Shown here: one piece after another, positions 33,264-35,226 of the stretch
Position numbering within the stretch: the stretch's first letter is position 1
How the letters are laid out: every line of letters begins with the position of its first letter
From: an uncultured Clostridia bacterium
GTDB taxonomy: Bacteria > Bacillota > Clostridia > Christensenellales > CAG-917
NCBI GenBank assembly: GCA_944363035.1
Contig: CALVTS010000014.1
Location: 1-35,226 of the forward strand
Length of the DNA stretch: 35,226 bases
Direction of reading: 5' to 3'
Made by a program: the position numbers and the translations under genes
The notes under the pieces: model-generated
What the model was told of the DNA's origin: nothing
The model's input: only the letters and a program-made list of their open reading frames with translations
The model's database searches: none

Positions 33264-34758
33264 TTTCGGAGGGCAGTATAAGGAGCTCATCGCGCGTTCG
33301 GCGCGCGGGCTCAGAGTGCACTCCGTGATATTGCCGGGCTCCACGCCCGCCGAAGAGATACGCGCGCTCGCGCCCATCGGCATAATACTCACGGGCGGAC
33401 CTTTCAGCGTATATTCCGAGGACGCGCCGAAGGCGGATCCCGCGCTCTTCGGGCTGGGGATACCAATACTCGGCATATGTTACGGTATGCAGATGATGTG
33501 CGCGGCGTTGGGCGGGACAGTCAAACCCTGCGAGGTGTCGGAGTACGGCGTTACCGAGGTGCGGACGGTCTCTCCCTGCGTGCTGTTCGAGGGCGTCGGG
33601 AGCCCCATGCGCACCCTTATGAGCCACACGGACTATGTGTCCGAAGTCCCCGAGGGATTCAAGGTGACCGCCGTCACCGAGAACTGTCCCTGCGCCGCCG
33701 TCGCCTGCGAGGAGAGGAAACTTTACGGCGTACAGTTCCACCCCGAAGTGGAGCGCACCCGCGGCGGCAAGCGTATCATCCGCAATTTTCTTTACAAGGT
33801 GTGCGGGGCAAAGGGCGACTACACCATGGACGCGTATATCGAGAGCACGGTGCGTGCCATCCGCGAACAAGTGGGGGAGGGCGATATAGTGCTCGGGCTG
33901 TCCGGCGGGGTGGACTCCGCCGTGGCGGCGGCGCTCATCGAACGCGCCGTGCCCGACAGGCTCACCTGCATCTTTGTGGATCACGGCATGATGAGGAAGA
34001 ATGAGGGAGAGGAGATAAGAGCCGCGTTCGGAGGCAGATCCCTCCGCCTGGTGTGCGTGGACGCGGCGGACCGCTTTCTCGGAAGACTGGCAGGAGTCAC
34101 CGAGCCCGAAGAAAAACGCAAGATCATAGGTGAAGAATTTGTGCGCGTGTTCGAGGAGGAGAGCGCGGCATACGAGGGCTGTTTTTTGGCGCAGGGGACG
34201 ATATATCCCGACGTCATCGAGAGCGGCGCGATAGGCGGAGCGAACATCAAGAGCCACCACAACGTGGGAGGTTTGCCGAAAGAGAGCAGGTTCATAGGCA
34301 TAGTCGAGCCGCTGAGAGGACTTTTCAAGGACGAGGTGCGGGAGCTTGGCAGAAAACTCGGGCTTCCCGAGAGCATAGTGGGGCGCCAGCCTTTCCCCGG
34401 TCCCGGACTTGCGGTGAGGTGCCTCGGCGAAGTCACCCGCGAAAAACTTGACGTGTTGCGCGAGGCGGACGCCGTCTTCCGTGAGGAGATGGCTAAGGGA
34501 GGAGTGAAAGCGGACCAGTATTTCGCGGTGTTGACCTCTGTGCGGAGCGTCGGCGTGGTGGGAGACTTCCGCGCATACGGATATGTGGTCGCATTGCGCG
34601 CCGTGCGCACATCCGACTTCATGACCTGCGAATATGTCCGCGTGCCTTACGCCTTTCTTGACCGCGCCTCAAAGAGGATAGTGGACGAGATAGAGGGTGC
34701 GGGCAGAGTGGTCTACGACATCACGGGAAAACCTCCCGCCACCATAGAGTGGGAGTGA
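33217..34758 (+). CDS. guaA: GMP synthase (glutamine-hydrolysing)
   Basis: 513-aa enzyme converting XMP to GMP with ATP and glutamine. N-terminal amidotransferase with nucleophile Cys88 in GICYGMQMM, and H175 and E177 in FHPEVE. ATP-pyrophosphatase domain with SGGVDS (229-234). C-terminal dimerisation domain with GRQPFPGPGLAVR, RTSDFMTCEYVRVPY and the canonical end TIEWE. AAAGGA at 33202-33207 supports ATG 33217, although this places the first 47 bp inside the regulator gene. Starts closer to the conserved VLVLDFGGQY would need TTG or GTG and have no ribosome site. No strong terminator is seen after the stop. Confidence 0.97.
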   Translation: MVTREKTERQTVLVLDFGGQYKELIARSARGLRVHSVILPGSTPAEEIRALAPIGIILTGGPFSVYSEDAPKADPALFGLGIPILGICYGMQMMCAALGGTVKPCEVSEYGVTEVRTVSPCVLFEGVGSPMRTLMSHTDYVSEVPEGFKVTAVTENCPCAAVACEERKLYGVQFHPEVERTRGGKRIIRNFLYKVCGAKGDYTMDAYIESTVRAIREQVGEGDIVLGLSGGVDSAVAAALIERAVPDRLTCIFVDHGMMRKNEGEEIRAAFGGRSLRLVCVDAADRFLGRLAGVTEPEEKRKIIGEEFVRVFEEESAAYEGCFLAQGTIYPDVIESGAIGGANIKSHHNVGGLPKESRFIGIVEPLRGLFKDEVRELGRKLGLPESIVGRQPFPGPGLAVRCLGEVTREKLDVLREADAVFREEMAKGGVKADQYFAVLTSVRSVGVVGDFRAYGYVVALRAVRTSDFMTCEYVRVPYAFLDRASKRIVDEIEGAGRVVYDITGKPPATIEWE

Positions 34759-34800
34759 CCGCACGCAAACCACGCCGCAGAAAGAAAAAGGTTATTGAAA

Positions 34801-35195
34801 GAGCAATGCCATGAAAGAGCGGTGAAGGTGCGAGCTCAGTGCAATGGGATGAGTTCGTGCAAGGAAAACGCCGCCACGGGTGTGAGTCTCCGTAGGCAAG
34901 CTGAGGCAGAGAAAAGAGCAATGCCATGAAAGAGCGGTGAAGATGCGAGCTCGGTGCAATGGGATGAGTTCGTGCAAGGAAAACGCCGCAGGGAAAAGCG
35001 TGGCGAAAAGAAAGTTGCGAATGAGCGGAGGCGATGCGGAGGGAGCGCGAGCAGATGTGCTCGTGCAAGGAAAACGCCGCCACGGGTGTGAGTCTCCGTA
35101 GGCAAGCTGAGGCAGAGAAAAGAGCAATGCCATGAAAGAGCGGTGAAGGTGCGAGCTCGGCGCAATGGGATGAGTTCGCGCAAGGAAAACGCCGC
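34801..35195. repeat. Mosaic direct repeats downstream of guaA
   Basis: Three modules. A (about 74 bp, starting GAGCAATGCCATGAAAGAGC) occurs at 34801, 34916 and 35122. B (41 bp, starting CACGGGTGTGAGTCTCCGTA) occurs at 34875 and 35081. C (91 bp) occurs once at 34990-35080. All joins share GTGCAAGGAAAACGCCGC (34857, 34972, 35063, variant at 35178), giving the order A-B-A-C-B-A. Minus-strand frames stay open across the array only because of the repeats; there is no start or ribosome site. Nothing else is seen in the 468 bp after guaA. Confidence 0.85.
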
Positions 35196-35197
35196 AG

Positions 35198-35226
35198 GCA
35201 ATAGTATACATATTGGCAAGGCGTTT
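35198..35226. mobile_element. Fragment matching the MITE interior, cut by the window edge
   Basis: GCAATAGTATACATATTGG (35198-35216) plus CAAGG matches the interior of the 277-bp element at 29640-29663 with two differences. The sequence after this diverges or ends at the window edge, so it may be the start of another partial copy. Confidence 0.45.

Noticed and set aside
34792..35219. Open minus-strand frames across the repeats
   Set aside because: All minus frames are open because the repeat modules lack stops; the protein is repetitive, without start context.

Overview
The window reads as a chromosomal stretch of a Bacillota/Clostridia-type bacterium, probably an uncultured anaerobe from a gut-like habitat. 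The reasons are strong AAGGAGG-type ribosome binding sites, near-consensus sigma-A promoters, a single-locus F-type ATP synthase operon, a Pol I whose proofreading motif is eroded, an ANTAR regulator and a large Ig-like/beta-helix surface protein. The housekeeping DNA is GC-rich. One restriction-modification island is clearly more AT-rich. The lineage is inferred from gene style only; no rRNA is present.

Layout. 1-330: hairpin and 32-bp repeats. 330-1583 (-): CPA2 cation/proton antiporter. 1880-2317: unknown small membrane protein. 2562-7999: ABC exporter ATPase and permease followed by a 951-aa surface protein. 8331-13052: patatin-like lipase, polA, coaE and a short-chain dehydrogenase. 13129-15276: AT-rich type II restriction-modification pair (C5 methyltransferase plus NgoFVII-like PLD nuclease). 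15807-15883 (-): tRNA-Ala(GGC). 16148-16630 (-): remnant of a sialidase-like gene. 16798-18843: GPH-family sugar symporter with an unusual extracellular insert. 19098-25355: ATP synthase operon atpB-E-F-A-G-D-C. 25535-29159: class Ia ribonucleotide reductase nrdA-nrdB behind two NrdR boxes. 29315-29390: tRNA-Thr(CGT). 29451-32381: a small accessory zone with a 277-bp MITE-like element in two inverted copies plus decayed copies, an aminoglycoside-phosphotransferase-like kinase and an esterase gene cut by one MITE. 32679-34758: ANTAR regulator overlapping guaA. 34801-35226: mosaic repeats.

The most unusual gene is atpA. There is no separate atpH. Instead the alpha subunit carries about 90 extra N-terminal residues that match the C-terminal domain of the delta subunit (OSCP), so the F1 'delta' appears to exist only as a domain on alpha. 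In the same operon AtpE carries a signal-peptide-like segment plus acidic linker in front of a normal c hairpin, and AtpB has an extra N-terminal hydrophobic segment. Together they suggest a structurally divergent ATP synthase stator and membrane sector.

Other notable points: the reading frame of the MITE-interrupted esterase is restored exactly when the element and one AT are removed; two NrdR boxes sit 31 bp apart, right at the nrdAB start site; the GPH transporter insert has two calcium-loop-like motifs; and the ANTAR protein has a receiver domain lacking the phosphoacceptor Asp and shares 47 bp with guaA.
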